Source: Shewanella sp. (GTDB lineage Bacteria > Pseudomonadota > Gammaproteobacteria > Enterobacterales > Shewanellaceae). From it: a stretch of 34,223 bases of DNA. The DNA is taken from contig JAJNAU010000020.1 in assembly GCA_021462625.1 (NCBI GenBank), positions 1 through 34,223 of the forward strand. Reading direction: 5' to 3'. Positions 7,407-14,429 of this stretch are shown piece after piece (the first letter of the stretch is position 1; every line of letters starts with the position of its first letter). Made by a program: the position numbers and the translations under genes. The notes beneath the pieces were generated by a model. That model did no database searches. It was given only the letters and a program-made list of their open reading frames with translations, and was not told where the DNA came from.

Positions 7407-7906
7407 AATTTGCTTATCAGATGTTGATTGGCATTGTGTTCCAGCTCGCCACTCAATTGATGAGTCCGTTCGAACAGGGTTTCCAGAGACTTGTTACGGG
7501 TAGGACAGCAGCCAACTGCGGCAATTTTGTAGCCCAGGCTGAAGCTGTGATCCCGCTCATAATTCTTGACGAATAGGTCCATACACTGTTCCACACTTTC
7601 CACTACGATTTCTGTACCGTGGTCACTGGTGTTGAACAGTCCAATGGCAAACAAGTCATTGTCCAGACGTGCAATGATATCGTTGGCACGAAGCAGGCAT
7701 GATTGAATTTCGGAAGTAAGGGACTCCATCAGACCTGGATGATGATAGGTTTCATGTAAGTGAGGACGCAGAAATACCAGCGTTAATTGGTCTTGGTCGC
7801 GCAGGTGTATGTGCCAGTTACGGTTAAGCACTTCAAGGAAGTAAATCTGGTTGTAGACACCGGTTTCCGGGTCCCGGAATGCAGAGTTTCTGAATGAATG
7901 TATCAT
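7403..7906 (-). CDS. Degenerate GGDEF-like domain protein
   Basis: The product has 167 residues. The opening DPETGVYNQIYFLEVLNR matches the DxLTGLxNRRxF entry of diguanylate cyclase GGDEF domains, and IIARLDNDLFAIGLF (about 86-100) occupies the place of ARxGGDEF. The GGDEF signature is therefore LDNDLF, so nucleotide binding and cyclase activity are unlikely. The domain ends slightly short, without the usual AxYxAKxxGRN tail. It has no membrane segments or sensory domain. AAGGAG sits seven bases before the ATG. Its stop TAA lies in the target duplication of the adjacent miniature element. Because the duplication itself carries TAA, the insertion did not truncate the gene. It could be a regulatory protein-binding remnant of a cyclase. 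Confidence 0.7.
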   Translation of the reverse strand: MIHSFRNSAFRDPETGVYNQIYFLEVLNRNWHIHLRDQDQLTLVFLRPHLHETYHHPGLMESLTSEIQSCLLRANDIIARLDNDLFAIGLFNTSDHGTEIVVESVEQCMDLFVKNYERDHSFSLGYKIAAVGCCPTRNKSLETLFERTHQLSGELEHNANQHLISKF

Positions 7907-7973
7907 CGGGTGTCTCCTTCTGTCCTATTACAGAAAGTATAGTTAGTCATTTTGGTAAATAGGAAAAATTACA

Positions 7974-9818
7974 ATGAATAAAATAACATCGGGGTTTAAA
8001 TCAGCATTATCTGTTGCTGTGTTATTGGCTGTAGGTGGTTGTGGTGACAAGCATCAGGAACAAACTAAGGTCGCCAATCAGGGAAATGAAACGGTTGTTG
8101 AACGTGCAGCCTCTCAAACGGCTGAGCAGGCTTATCAGGCGTTGGTTAAGCAGTATTTCAACGATTATCTAGCATTAAATCCCATCATGGCGACCTATGT
8201 CGGGGTATCGGATTATAACAGTCAGTTCGGTGATTACCTGTCTGATGATTTTTTAAAGCGACGTCATGAGCTGAACAAAAACTATCTGGCGAAGTTGCAA
8301 CAAATAGACAGAACGGCTCTCCCACCTGAATTGCAGCTAAGTTACGATCTGTTTGAATATGATCGTAATACTGAATTGGTCGGCGAAACCTTTCCAGAGC
8401 GATTTATGCCAATGAACCAGTTTTACAGCCTGGTGATCACCATGATCCAGCTGGGCAGTGGCGAAACTGCGCAACCTTTCAATACGGTCAAGGACTACCA
8501 GGACTGGCTGGGCAGGGTTGATGGATTTATTGGCTGGATTGAACAGGCCAAGGTTCGTATGAATGAGGGCATCGAGAGCAAGGTGGTGCTGCCAAGGGTA
8601 TTGGTAGAGCGCATATTACCTCAGCTGGATGCGCAGCTGGGAAAAGCGCCCGAGGACAGTATTTTCTGGAACCCGGTTGCCAATATCCCGGAAAACTTCT
8701 CAGATACTGACAAAGTGGCGTTGCAGGCAAAGTACAAGGCGATGATAAGTCAGCGTTTGTTGCCTGCCCTGGCCGGGCTGAGGGAGTATTTCGCCACTGT
8801 TTATTTGCCCAAATCCCGTGGCAGCGATGGCTGGTGGGGACTGCCCAACGGTAAGCTCTGGTACCAGCATCTGGCCAGCAGTCACACGACCACGACTATG
8901 CCGGTGGATGAGATCCATCAGGTGGGATTAGATGAAGTTGCCCGCATCCTCAAAGAGATGGATAAAGTGCGTGAGCAGGTAGGTTTCAAAGGAGAACTTA
9001 ACGCCTTTTTCGACTCCCTTTCCAGTGAACAACAGTATTTCTTTTCCGACCGTCAGGATCTGATTGATGGTTATATGGCATTGAGAGATAAGATTAATCT
9101 GGTATTGCCTCAGTATTTCAATGTGATGCCCAAGGCTGATTATGTGGTGAAACCTGTTGAGGACTTCAGGGAGCAGAGTGCCGCCGGTGCCTCCTATGAA
9201 TCACCGGCTGTGGATGGCAGTCGCCCCGGGATTTTCTATATCAATACTTACAATCTCAAGGCTCAACCTAAGTGGGGCATGACGACGCTGTCACTGCATG
9301 AAGCGGCGCCGGGCCATCATTTCCAGATTGCAATTAAGCAGGAGCTTAAGGGCGTGCCCGACTTCCAGCGTTTTTCCAGTTACACCGCGTTTGAAGAAGG
9401 TTGGGGGCTGTACGCCGAGTATCTGGGGATCGAAATGGGGCTGTTTAACGACCCATACCAGTATTTTGGCAAACTGTCTGATGAGATGTTGCGGGCCATG
9501 CGGTTGGTGGTGGATACCGGTTTACATGCTAAAGGCTGGAGTCGTGAGCAGGCCATTCAGTATATGAAAGATAACTCTCCCATGGCTGAGTCTGACATAG
9601 TGGCAGAAGTCGAGCGTTACATGGCGATTCCTGGTCAGGCGTTGAGCTACAAGGTTGGACAACTGAAGATTCTGGAGTTGCGCGCCCGCGCCGAAGCGCA
9701 ATTGGGTGATAGGTTTGACATCAGAGCGTTTCATGATCAACTTTTGACATCAGGCTCTTTGCCACTGGCCGTAATGGAGCAAAAAATCGACCGCTGGATT
9801 GCATCGCAGAAATCCTGA
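7974..9818 (+). CDS. DUF885 family predicted metallopeptidase lipoprotein
   Basis: The product has 614 residues. A signal peptide ending LLAVGGC (lipobox, Cys about residue 23) predicts a lipid-anchored envelope protein. The DUF885 domain fills the rest. The zinc-peptidase-like motif HEAAPGHHF starts at residue 442, and the second acidic motif FEEGWGLYAE starts at residue 473, as expected for M32-like fold peptidases of this family. It is predicted to hydrolyse peptides at the cell envelope; the substrate is unknown. It is transcribed divergently from the GGDEF-like gene (67 bases apart) and followed by a hairpin terminator, so it is monocistronic. Confidence 0.88.
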   Translation: MNKITSGFKSALSVAVLLAVGGCGDKHQEQTKVANQGNETVVERAASQTAEQAYQALVKQYFNDYLALNPIMATYVGVSDYNSQFGDYLSDDFLKRRHELNKNYLAKLQQIDRTALPPELQLSYDLFEYDRNTELVGETFPERFMPMNQFYSLVITMIQLGSGETAQPFNTVKDYQDWLGRVDGFIGWIEQAKVRMNEGIESKVVLPRVLVERILPQLDAQLGKAPEDSIFWNPVANIPENFSDTDKVALQAKYKAMISQRLLPALAGLREYFATVYLPKSRGSDGWWGLPNGKLWYQHLASSHTTTTMPVDEIHQVGLDEVARILKEMDKVREQVGFKGELNAFFDSLSSEQQYFFSDRQDLIDGYMALRDKINLVLPQYFNVMPKADYVVKPVEDFREQSAAGASYESPAVDGSRPGIFYINTYNLKAQPKWGMTTLSLHEAAPGHHFQIAIKQELKGVPDFQRFSSYTAFEEGWGLYAEYLGIEMGLFNDPYQYFGKLSDEMLRAMRLVVDTGLHAKGWSREQAIQYMKDNSPMAESDIVAEVERYMAIPGQALSYKVGQLKILELRARAEAQLGDRFDIRAFHDQLLTSGSLPLAVMEQKIDRWIASQKS

Positions 9819-9837
9819 TATACATTGCGGTATTTAC

Positions 9838-9864
9838 AGCCCTGCTTGGCAGGGCTTACATTTT
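9838..9864 (+). terminator. Terminator of the DUF885 gene
   Basis: AGCCCTG (9838-9844) and CAGGGCT (9850-9856) form a perfect stem with a CTTGG loop, followed shortly by TTTTT. Confidence 0.8.
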
Positions 9865-9943
9865 TCTGTCGGTATTCATGTTTTGTCCATTATTTTATTG
9901 AATTTGATGTACCGGTTGGCTGATTGTTATCGGGCAGTTTGCC

Positions 9944-9983
9944 TTAGTGAAGGTGCGAATAAGTCCCGTGCATGCTCTGCGCA
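9944..9983 (-). mobile_element. Decayed end of an IS5-type miniature element (copy 3)
   Basis: After TTAG (a YTAR target) comes TGAAGGTGCGAATAAG, then TCCCGTGCATGCTCTGC. This matches one end of copy 1 (read inward from 1509) over about 36 bases with few mismatches, including the first base changed from G to T. The similarity stops near 9983, and no matching second end was found downstream. It is probably a deletion remnant. Confidence 0.7.
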
Positions 9984-10343
9984 GGCTTACAGCTATCATA
10001 TCTAAGGCACAGTTGCTCGCCAATGTCATGAAATATGCCAGTTGCTCGGAGCGACTGGAAGGCTATAGCTCAGCCGCTGGCGCTGATCAGTGGTATTTGT
10101 TGATGACCTGCGCCGGTAACCTCACTGTTATCTATGCAGCTGCAGGGTTTTTCTGAGATGGTTGCGCCCAGGGGCCATTTTAGCTGGCAGGAAAACTCGC
10201 CCGATGCGGTGAAGATAGCGCTTCCCGACAGGGCGGGATCCCCTTGAAACTTGTGTAAATAGCATCCAATTTTGACGCTTCTTTGTAAAATCTGCCGCTT
10301 ATCGCTTTTCTGTAAGCATCAGATTTCGCGTAGAGGAAGTAAG
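9984..10343. other. Gene-poor decayed segment with orphan open stretches
   Basis: No intact gene is recognised. An open plus-strand stretch at 10004-10156 ends with a plausible C-terminal protein tail (ADQWYLLMTCAGNLTVIYAA then GFF) but has no start of its own; its only in-frame start lies inside the element end at 9947. A 29-codon frame follows at 10158-10247. These look like fragments of former genes left after the element moved or recombined. Confidence 0.4.
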
Positions 10344-10600
10344 AGTTCAAATATTGCACAAAGTAGAATCCCGCCCTGGCTTCCCGATGACTTTGACGGT
10401 GCTGAAATCGACCTTATGTTCACTGACGATGGTTACCGGATGGAGGATACCCGCCTGTGGTGCAGCCGCTTGGTGATGGTCTTGATAAACAACTGGGGAT
10501 GACAGGACTGTTTAAACTGCACCTAGAGTCCGGCATCGGCGCGCCCGATGCCGGGGTTATGGCTATTGGCTTCGCAGTCCTCAGAGACCAAGATCAGTGA
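10344..10600 (+). pseudogene. Frameshifted gene remnant of unknown family
   Basis: Two frames give one continuous, protein-like sequence. The first frame reads IPPWLPDDFDGAEIDLMF and ends around LWCSRL (to about 10471). The second continues with GDGLDKQLGMTGLFKLHLES and on to VMAIGFAVLRDQDQ, stopping at 10598-10600. The join near 10471 implies a single-base frameshift. The composition is that of a soluble domain. I do not recognise the family. It may be an old gene in decay, consistent with the adjoining element end and other fragments. A sequencing error is the alternative explanation. Confidence 0.45.
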
Positions 10601-10809
10601 AAGTGGTGGCTGAGTCGGGGATGCTCAGGCTGGTTCTGCTGACCGTAAAGGTGAATGTAGCCGGTACTCAGGTCCGCTTCATGAATATCAGGCTCAGTTA
10701 TGAGACCGGAATGGCATTGCCGGTGAACAACTATTTTGAAAAACACCGACTGCGCCATTCTGGCATCGGCTCCGGAGTGACTGACTCCGCGACGCTGGGT
10801 GAAGCATGA
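10597..10809 (+). CDS. Small hypothetical protein (70 aa), uncertain
   Basis: A GTG at 10597 overlaps the TGA of the preceding frameshifted remnant as GTGA, the spacing seen in coupled gene pairs. The 70-residue product has no signal peptide or recognised motif; its first half is moderately hydrophobic (MLRLVLLTVKVNV) and its end is polar. No clear ribosome-binding site precedes it. It could be the tail of the same decayed unit or simply a chance open frame. Confidence 0.25.
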   Translation: MKVVAESGMLRLVLLTVKVNVAGTQVRFMNIRLSYETGMALPVNNYFEKHRLRHSGIGSGVTDSATLGEA

Positions 10810-10853
10810 TGCAACCTGCTCAACACATGATTTGTGATTTGAAAGCTGAATAA

Positions 10854-10882
10854 TTGGCTTTGTTATGGGTCAGCCTTATACT
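10854..10882 (+). promoter_or_regulatory. Candidate promoter of ppiC
   Basis: TTGGCT (10854-10859) and TATACT (10877-10882) are separated by 17 bases, a good sigma-70 arrangement, about 130 bases before the ppiC start. A second -10-like TAAACT lies at about 10896. The leader contains an alternating purine-pyrimidine GC tract (about 10901-10913). Confidence 0.55.
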
Positions 10883-11016
10883 GACCAGATTGTGGTAAAC
10901 TGCGCACGCGCGCACGGCCGCGGTAGTCTGGCGTCGGATGGTAGTACCTTATCTTTGTTGGAGCGGGGGAGTCCGGTGTCCATCATGCCTTCGGGCAATA
11001 TAAAGGAGTGAGTTTT

Positions 11017-11295
11017 ATGGTACAGGCAACAGCAAGACACCTGCTGGTAGACACAGAAGAGCAGTGTCTTGAGCTGAAACAACAGATCGAAAATGGCGCA
11101 GACTTTGGTGAGTTGGCCAAGGCCCATTCCAGTTGTCCATCGGGTGGCCAGGGCGGCGATCTGGGTTCATTTGGCCCGGGTATGATGGTGCCTGAATTTG
11201 ACCGTGTGGTGTTTTCCGCCCCGCTGAATGAAGTTCAGGGGCCGGTAAAGACCGCCTTTGGTTACCATTTGCTGGAAGTGACCAGCCGCGGTTGA
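11017..11295 (+). CDS. ppiC: PpiC peptidyl-prolyl cis-trans isomerase (parvulin)
   Basis: This is a single-domain cytoplasmic parvulin of 92 residues, almost the same length as E. coli PpiC (93). It shows the family pattern throughout: ARHLLVDTEEQC, NGADFGELAKAHSSCPSGGQ, GGDLGSFGPGMMVPEFDRVV and a closing FGYHLLEV. It catalyses cis-trans isomerisation of peptidyl-proline bonds during folding. The ATG at 11017 is chosen because AAAGGAG ends eight bases before it; an in-frame GTG at 11008 overlaps that ribosome-binding site and is unlikely. It is monocistronic with a strong terminator. Confidence 0.95.
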   Translation: MVQATARHLLVDTEEQCLELKQQIENGADFGELAKAHSSCPSGGQGGDLGSFGPGMMVPEFDRVVFSAPLNEVQGPVKTAFGYHLLEVTSRG

Positions 11296-11311
11296 TCGTC
11301 TGATAAGCAAT

Positions 11312-11339
11312 AAAAAACGGCAGCTCTCTGCCGTTTTTT
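11312..11339 (+). terminator. Terminator of ppiC
   Basis: AAAAAACGGCAG (11312-11323) and CTGCCGTTTTTT (11328-11339) make a perfect 12-pair stem with a four-base CTCT loop, ending in T residues. It is likely to work in both directions. Confidence 0.92.
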
Positions 11340-11341
11340 AT

Positions 11342-11626
11342 TGCCAGGATGCCTTCAGCAAATGGGTCAAAGTCGGCTATATGGTGATGCCTGCTCAGCA
11401 GGGAAAAAGCGATGCCAGTGAGAGTTTCAAAGCCATGGTTGACTGGACCTGCCTGCGCTACGATATGCATAAATTTGTGGGGAGTTGCGCAATCCAAAAT
11501 CTGGCATCGATGAAATTGATGCAAAAATGCGGATTCAGCCAGGAAGGGCTGATGCGTTCCCACTACTGTATCGGCGACAGCTGGGTTGATGAATATGTTA
11601 TGGGACTGGTGGCCAGTGAACGCTGA
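11342..11626 (+). pseudogene. 5'-truncated GNAT acetyltransferase (RimJ-like)
   Basis: The open frame reads AFSKWVKVGYMVMPAQQGK and continues to a normal GNAT end: CAIQNLASMKLMQKCGFSQE, then EGLMRSHYCIGDSWVDEYVM. This is the C-terminal half of a RimJ/RimL-type N-acetyltransferase. The N-terminal half is missing: the frame begins immediately after the ppiC terminator with no start or ribosome-binding site in a sensible place. The acetyl-CoA loop, normally Q-x-x-G-x-G/A, reads QQGKSDASE and has lost a glycine. The ATG at 11381 lies in the middle of the fold. It is therefore most likely a non-functional relic left by a deletion. Confidence 0.75.
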
Positions 11627-11737
11627 ACTATTGCTTCAAAGTTAGTTGTTTTCCCGCGTTGCTCGCAGGATCAGGATGTTGCCGTGCTGTTGGATGAGGT
11701 ATACTGCGGCAGTTGAAATTAGCCAAGGCAAAATCGA

Positions 11738-11968
11738 GTGAGTGATCAAGTGCTGTTTCCCCTGCGCGCCGGGGATGAATTTATTGAACTGTACAAGCTG
11801 CTGAAAGCTGAAGGTTTGACAGAGAGTGGCGGTGAAGCCAAACATGTGATCGGTGAAGGCCGGGTATTGGTCAACGGTGAAGTGGAAACCCATAAGCGCA
11901 AGAAGCTGGTGGAGGGAGATACCGTGCAATTTCAGGGTGTGAACTTACGTGTGGTTACCGAGCAGTAA
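11738..11968 (+). CDS. ybcJ: YbcJ-like S4-domain RNA-binding protein
   Basis: This small 76-residue protein consists of a single S4 RNA-binding domain. FIELYKLLKAEGLTESGGEA followed by KHVIGEGRVLVNGEVETHKRKKL is the alpha-L motif of the S4 superfamily, and the whole matches the YbcJ family, thought to bind structured RNA or ribosomes. It starts with GTG at 11738, preceded by a weak AAGG about ten bases upstream; no better start is seen. It lies 48 bases before rraB on the same strand, so the two may be co-transcribed, giving a small RNA-metabolism pair. Confidence 0.87.
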   Translation: MSDQVLFPLRAGDEFIELYKLLKAEGLTESGGEAKHVIGEGRVLVNGEVETHKRKKLVEGDTVQFQGVNLRVVTEQ

Positions 11969-12016
11969 TCTGCCCGGGTGCAACTGTTGCGATGAATGCA
12001 AAAAGTGGAGCCAAAT

Positions 12017-12406
12017 ATGCAATTTCCTGATGACGATAACGGCAAAATGCTGCAGGCCATGGCCGAGTCAGGTATAGATCTGAGCAAAGCGCTGGATGTA
12101 GATTTCTTCCTGGTGTTCGATGACAAGCGTGATGCCGAGTCGGCTCTGGAAGATCTGGTTACCCGTGAAGAGCAGGGTGAACTGGAGATCAACTTCAACG
12201 AAGAGTTGGACAAATGGGAACTGATTGTCACCCTGAACATGGTACCTGAGTATAACGTCATTGTTGAGCGTGAAGTGGCGCTGAATGACTTTGCCTCTGA
12301 ATACGACGGTATGACCGACGGCTGGGGTGTGATGCAACATCAGGATGGCGACGATGAGTTTGCCGATGACCAAGACCACGAGTGTGGCGACCTCTGTCAT
12401 CATTGA
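12017..12406 (+). CDS. rraB: RraB-family regulator of ribonuclease E
   Basis: The product is acidic and has 129 residues, with the RraB fold pattern ending in YDGMTDGWGVMQHQ, comparable with the YDGWGT signature of E. coli RraB, and an Asp/Glu-rich His-Cys tail (DQDHECGDLCHH). RraB proteins bind RNase E and modulate its action on selected mRNAs. The ATG at 12017 is preferred over the one at 11996 because GTGGAG lies six bases upstream of it. The sequence is divergent from the enterobacterial protein, so the family is assigned with good but not full confidence. It is followed by a terminator. Confidence 0.82.
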   Translation: MQFPDDDNGKMLQAMAESGIDLSKALDVDFFLVFDDKRDAESALEDLVTREEQGELEINFNEELDKWELIVTLNMVPEYNVIVEREVALNDFASEYDGMTDGWGVMQHQDGDDEFADDQDHECGDLCHH

Positions 12407-12432
12407 TGAAAGCCTGCCTGCAGTATAATCCT

Positions 12433-12456
12433 AAACCACCCTCGGGTGGTTTTTTG
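12433..12456 (+). terminator. Terminator of rraB
   Basis: AAACCACC (12433-12440) and GGTGGTTT (12445-12452) form a perfect stem around a CTCG loop and lead into a T tract. Confidence 0.88.
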
Positions 12457-12493
12457 TTGGCATCCGAAAACTTCGGCGTTCAATTATTTGCAT

Positions 12494-13486
12494 TCAGCCA
12501 CGCACCTGTGTTGCTCCAGTTTGGCCTGCAGTCTCATTGGTAATGCGGTAGGGGGCGACAAGTGCCAGCAGCCACTGGGTAAGGGCCTGAATTTTGTCCT
12601 CTTTGTCTTTGTGTCTGGTGGGGGTGAGCAGGTAGTAGCAGTAATCGCTGCGGTACGGGATATCGAAGGGAATAACCAAGCTGCCGTCGGCCAGTTGTGG
12701 CTCGATAAAAAAGCGGGGGATCAGTGCTACGCCCATGCCGCTGGCCGCAGCCTGTGCCAACATGTAAAAGTGTTCTACTCCGAATTTTTCTTCTGTAGTC
12801 AGAGCGACGCCTGCCTGCTTGGCCCAGTCACTCCAGTTACTGGGGCGGCTGGTGTGCTTAAGCAGTGTCATCTGATTCAGATCATCCAGGGAATTGAGTC
12901 TGGCGGCCAGCGCAGGCGCTGCTACCAGACACATCTCTTCATCCATCAGCTTGATGAAATGGCAATTTGCCGGTGGTTTTTTGCTTGAACGGATGGCGAT
13001 GTCATAGTCCTGGCGGTGGAAGTCCAGTTCAAAATCACCAATGGACAGGTCCACAAACAGCCTGGGGTACTGGTTTCTGAACTCCTGCAGTCGGGGGAAC
13101 AGCCATTGAATACTGAGGCTGGGCAGTACATTGATTTTCAATGTACCGCTACCGGCTTGCTGCTGTTTCAGTTCGCTGGTGGCGCTTCCCAGTGTCTGCA
13201 GGGCCAACTGCACATGAGGCAGGTAACGGTGGCCGGCGGCGGTAAGAGTGATTTTTCTGTGCTCACGAATAAACAGTTCGCACCCTAGAAAGGCTTCCAG
13301 CACCCGTATCTGTTTGCTGATGGCACCATGGGTTACAAACAGTTCGCCGGCGGCCTTGCTGATGCTCAGGTGTCGGGCAGCGGTTTCAAAGGCAACCACG
13401 GCATTCAGTGGTGGTAAAGAGGACAAAGCAGTACTCTTGTCGTGTGAGAATTTTTCACAGTTTAACGAAAAATTCTCCTTTGTCAT
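12494..13486 (-). CDS. LysR-family regulator, GcvA-like
   Basis: The product has about 330 residues. After a roughly 25-residue extension comes the winged helix-turn-helix LPPLNAVVAFETAARHLS, continuing ISKAAGELFVTHGAISKQIR, typical of the GcvA/AmpR subgroup of LysR regulators. The LysR effector-binding domain (about residues 110-310) follows. The start is uncertain: the ATG at 13486 is listed, a TTG just upstream is unlikely, and a TTG giving MSSLPPLNAV would fit family members better but lacks a clear ribosome-binding site. It is divergent from the TSUP permease gene, 64 bases away, the classic LysR arrangement with a target next door. A palindrome between the two is a candidate operator. 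The effector is unknown. Confidence 0.88.
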   Translation of the reverse strand: MTKENFSLNCEKFSHDKSTALSSLPPLNAVVAFETAARHLSISKAAGELFVTHGAISKQIRVLEAFLGCELFIREHRKITLTAAGHRYLPHVQLALQTLGSATSELKQQQAGSGTLKINVLPSLSIQWLFPRLQEFRNQYPRLFVDLSIGDFELDFHRQDYDIAIRSSKKPPANCHFIKLMDEEMCLVAAPALAARLNSLDDLNQMTLLKHTSRPSNWSDWAKQAGVALTTEEKFGVEHFYMLAQAAASGMGVALIPRFFIEPQLADGSLVIPFDIPYRSDYCYYLLTPTRHKDKEDKIQALTQWLLALVAPYRITNETAGQTGATQVRG

Positions 13487-13503
13487 CAAGGTTAAAACCC
13501 AGT

Positions 13504-13523
13504 CTAATACTCACCATTAGTAT
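13504..13523. promoter_or_regulatory. Candidate LysR operator between the regulator and the TSUP gene
   Basis: Two overlapping palindromes lie in the 64-base divergent region: CTAAT-N7-ATTAG (13504-13520) and ATACT-N7-AGTAT (13507-13523). The spacing suits a LysR dimer half-site pair, and the position would allow control of both genes. Confidence 0.4.
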
Positions 13524-13550
13524 CCAATAATAAGTTTCTCTAAAGTACTC

Positions 13551-14315
13551 ATGGAATTTGAACTGACTCTGCAGATCGCTGTGCTGCTGTTTGCCACCGC
13601 CGCGGTGGCAGGATTTATCGATGCGATTGCCGGTGGTGGCGGCCTGCTGACCATTCCGGCGCTGATGTGGGCCGGGTTGCCACCGGCAACGGCGCTGGGC
13701 ACCAATAAGCTGCAGGCCAGTGGTGGCAGTTTTTTTGCCAGCCTTTATTTTATCCGCAAGGGTATGGTGAAACTGTCGGATTTAAAGTTGCCCCTTGCCT
13801 GTGCCTTTAGTGGTGCGGCGCTCGGTACCATAGTCGTGCAGCAAATCGATACCAGTGTGCTCGAGGTGCTGCTGCCTTTTCTGATCCTGGGTATCGCCGC
13901 CTATATTATGTTCTCTCCCAAAGTGACTGACGATGACAAAAACAGGGTGTTAACGCCTACTGCATTTTCCTTTACCGCTGCGCTGGGGGTAGGGATTTAT
14001 GACGGTTTCTTTGGCCCCGGCACCGGCAGTTTTTTTGCGCTGGCGTTTGTCATGCTGGCCGGCTTTGGTCTGGCCAAGGCCACAGCTCATGCCAAGTTGT
14101 TGAACTTCTCGGCTAATATCTCGTCTTTGCTGTTTTTTGCACTGGGCGGCAAGGTGATCTGGACACTGGGGCTGCTGATGCTGCTTGGACAGGCACTGGG
14201 AGCCACAGCAGGCTCGCGTATGGTGGTCACCAAGGGCAGTAAAATCATTAAGCCTTTGGTGCTGACTACCTCTTTGTTGATGAGTGCCAAACTCCTGTAT
14301 CAACAATTCGCCTGA
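13551..14315 (+). CDS. TSUP (TauE/SafE, DUF81) family membrane permease
   Basis: This hydrophobic inner-membrane protein of 254 residues belongs to the sulfite exporter TauE/SafE superfamily. The family motif appears twice: AGFIDAIAGGGGLLTIPALM with ATALGTNKLQA in the first half, and YDGFFGPGTGSFFALAFVML with AHAKLLNFSANI in the second, reflecting its internal duplication. Family members export sulfite, sulfoacetate and related small organic anions; YfcA is the likely E. coli relative. The substrate is unknown. It is divergent from the LysR gene that probably regulates it. The ATG has only a weak ribosome-binding site. Confidence 0.92.
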   Translation: MEFELTLQIAVLLFATAAVAGFIDAIAGGGGLLTIPALMWAGLPPATALGTNKLQASGGSFFASLYFIRKGMVKLSDLKLPLACAFSGAALGTIVVQQIDTSVLEVLLPFLILGIAAYIMFSPKVTDDDKNRVLTPTAFSFTAALGVGIYDGFFGPGTGSFFALAFVMLAGFGLAKATAHAKLLNFSANISSLLFFALGGKVIWTLGLLMLLGQALGATAGSRMVVTKGSKIIKPLVLTTSLLMSAKLLYQQFA

Positions 14316-14429
14316 CAGGCGGGATCTGTGTTTCTTGAATTTTGTTTTCGCAGTATTTCACCTCATACTAGGGGCAATTTTTCCGGTCTGTCGAACGTGG
14401 CAGACTTTTTGTAATGGAAAACCTGACCC

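Noticed and set aside
10004-10140. Possible tRNA because of GGCTATAGCTCAGCCGCTGG
   Set aside because: No T-arm GTTCGAATC-type sequence or acceptor pairing could be found nearby.
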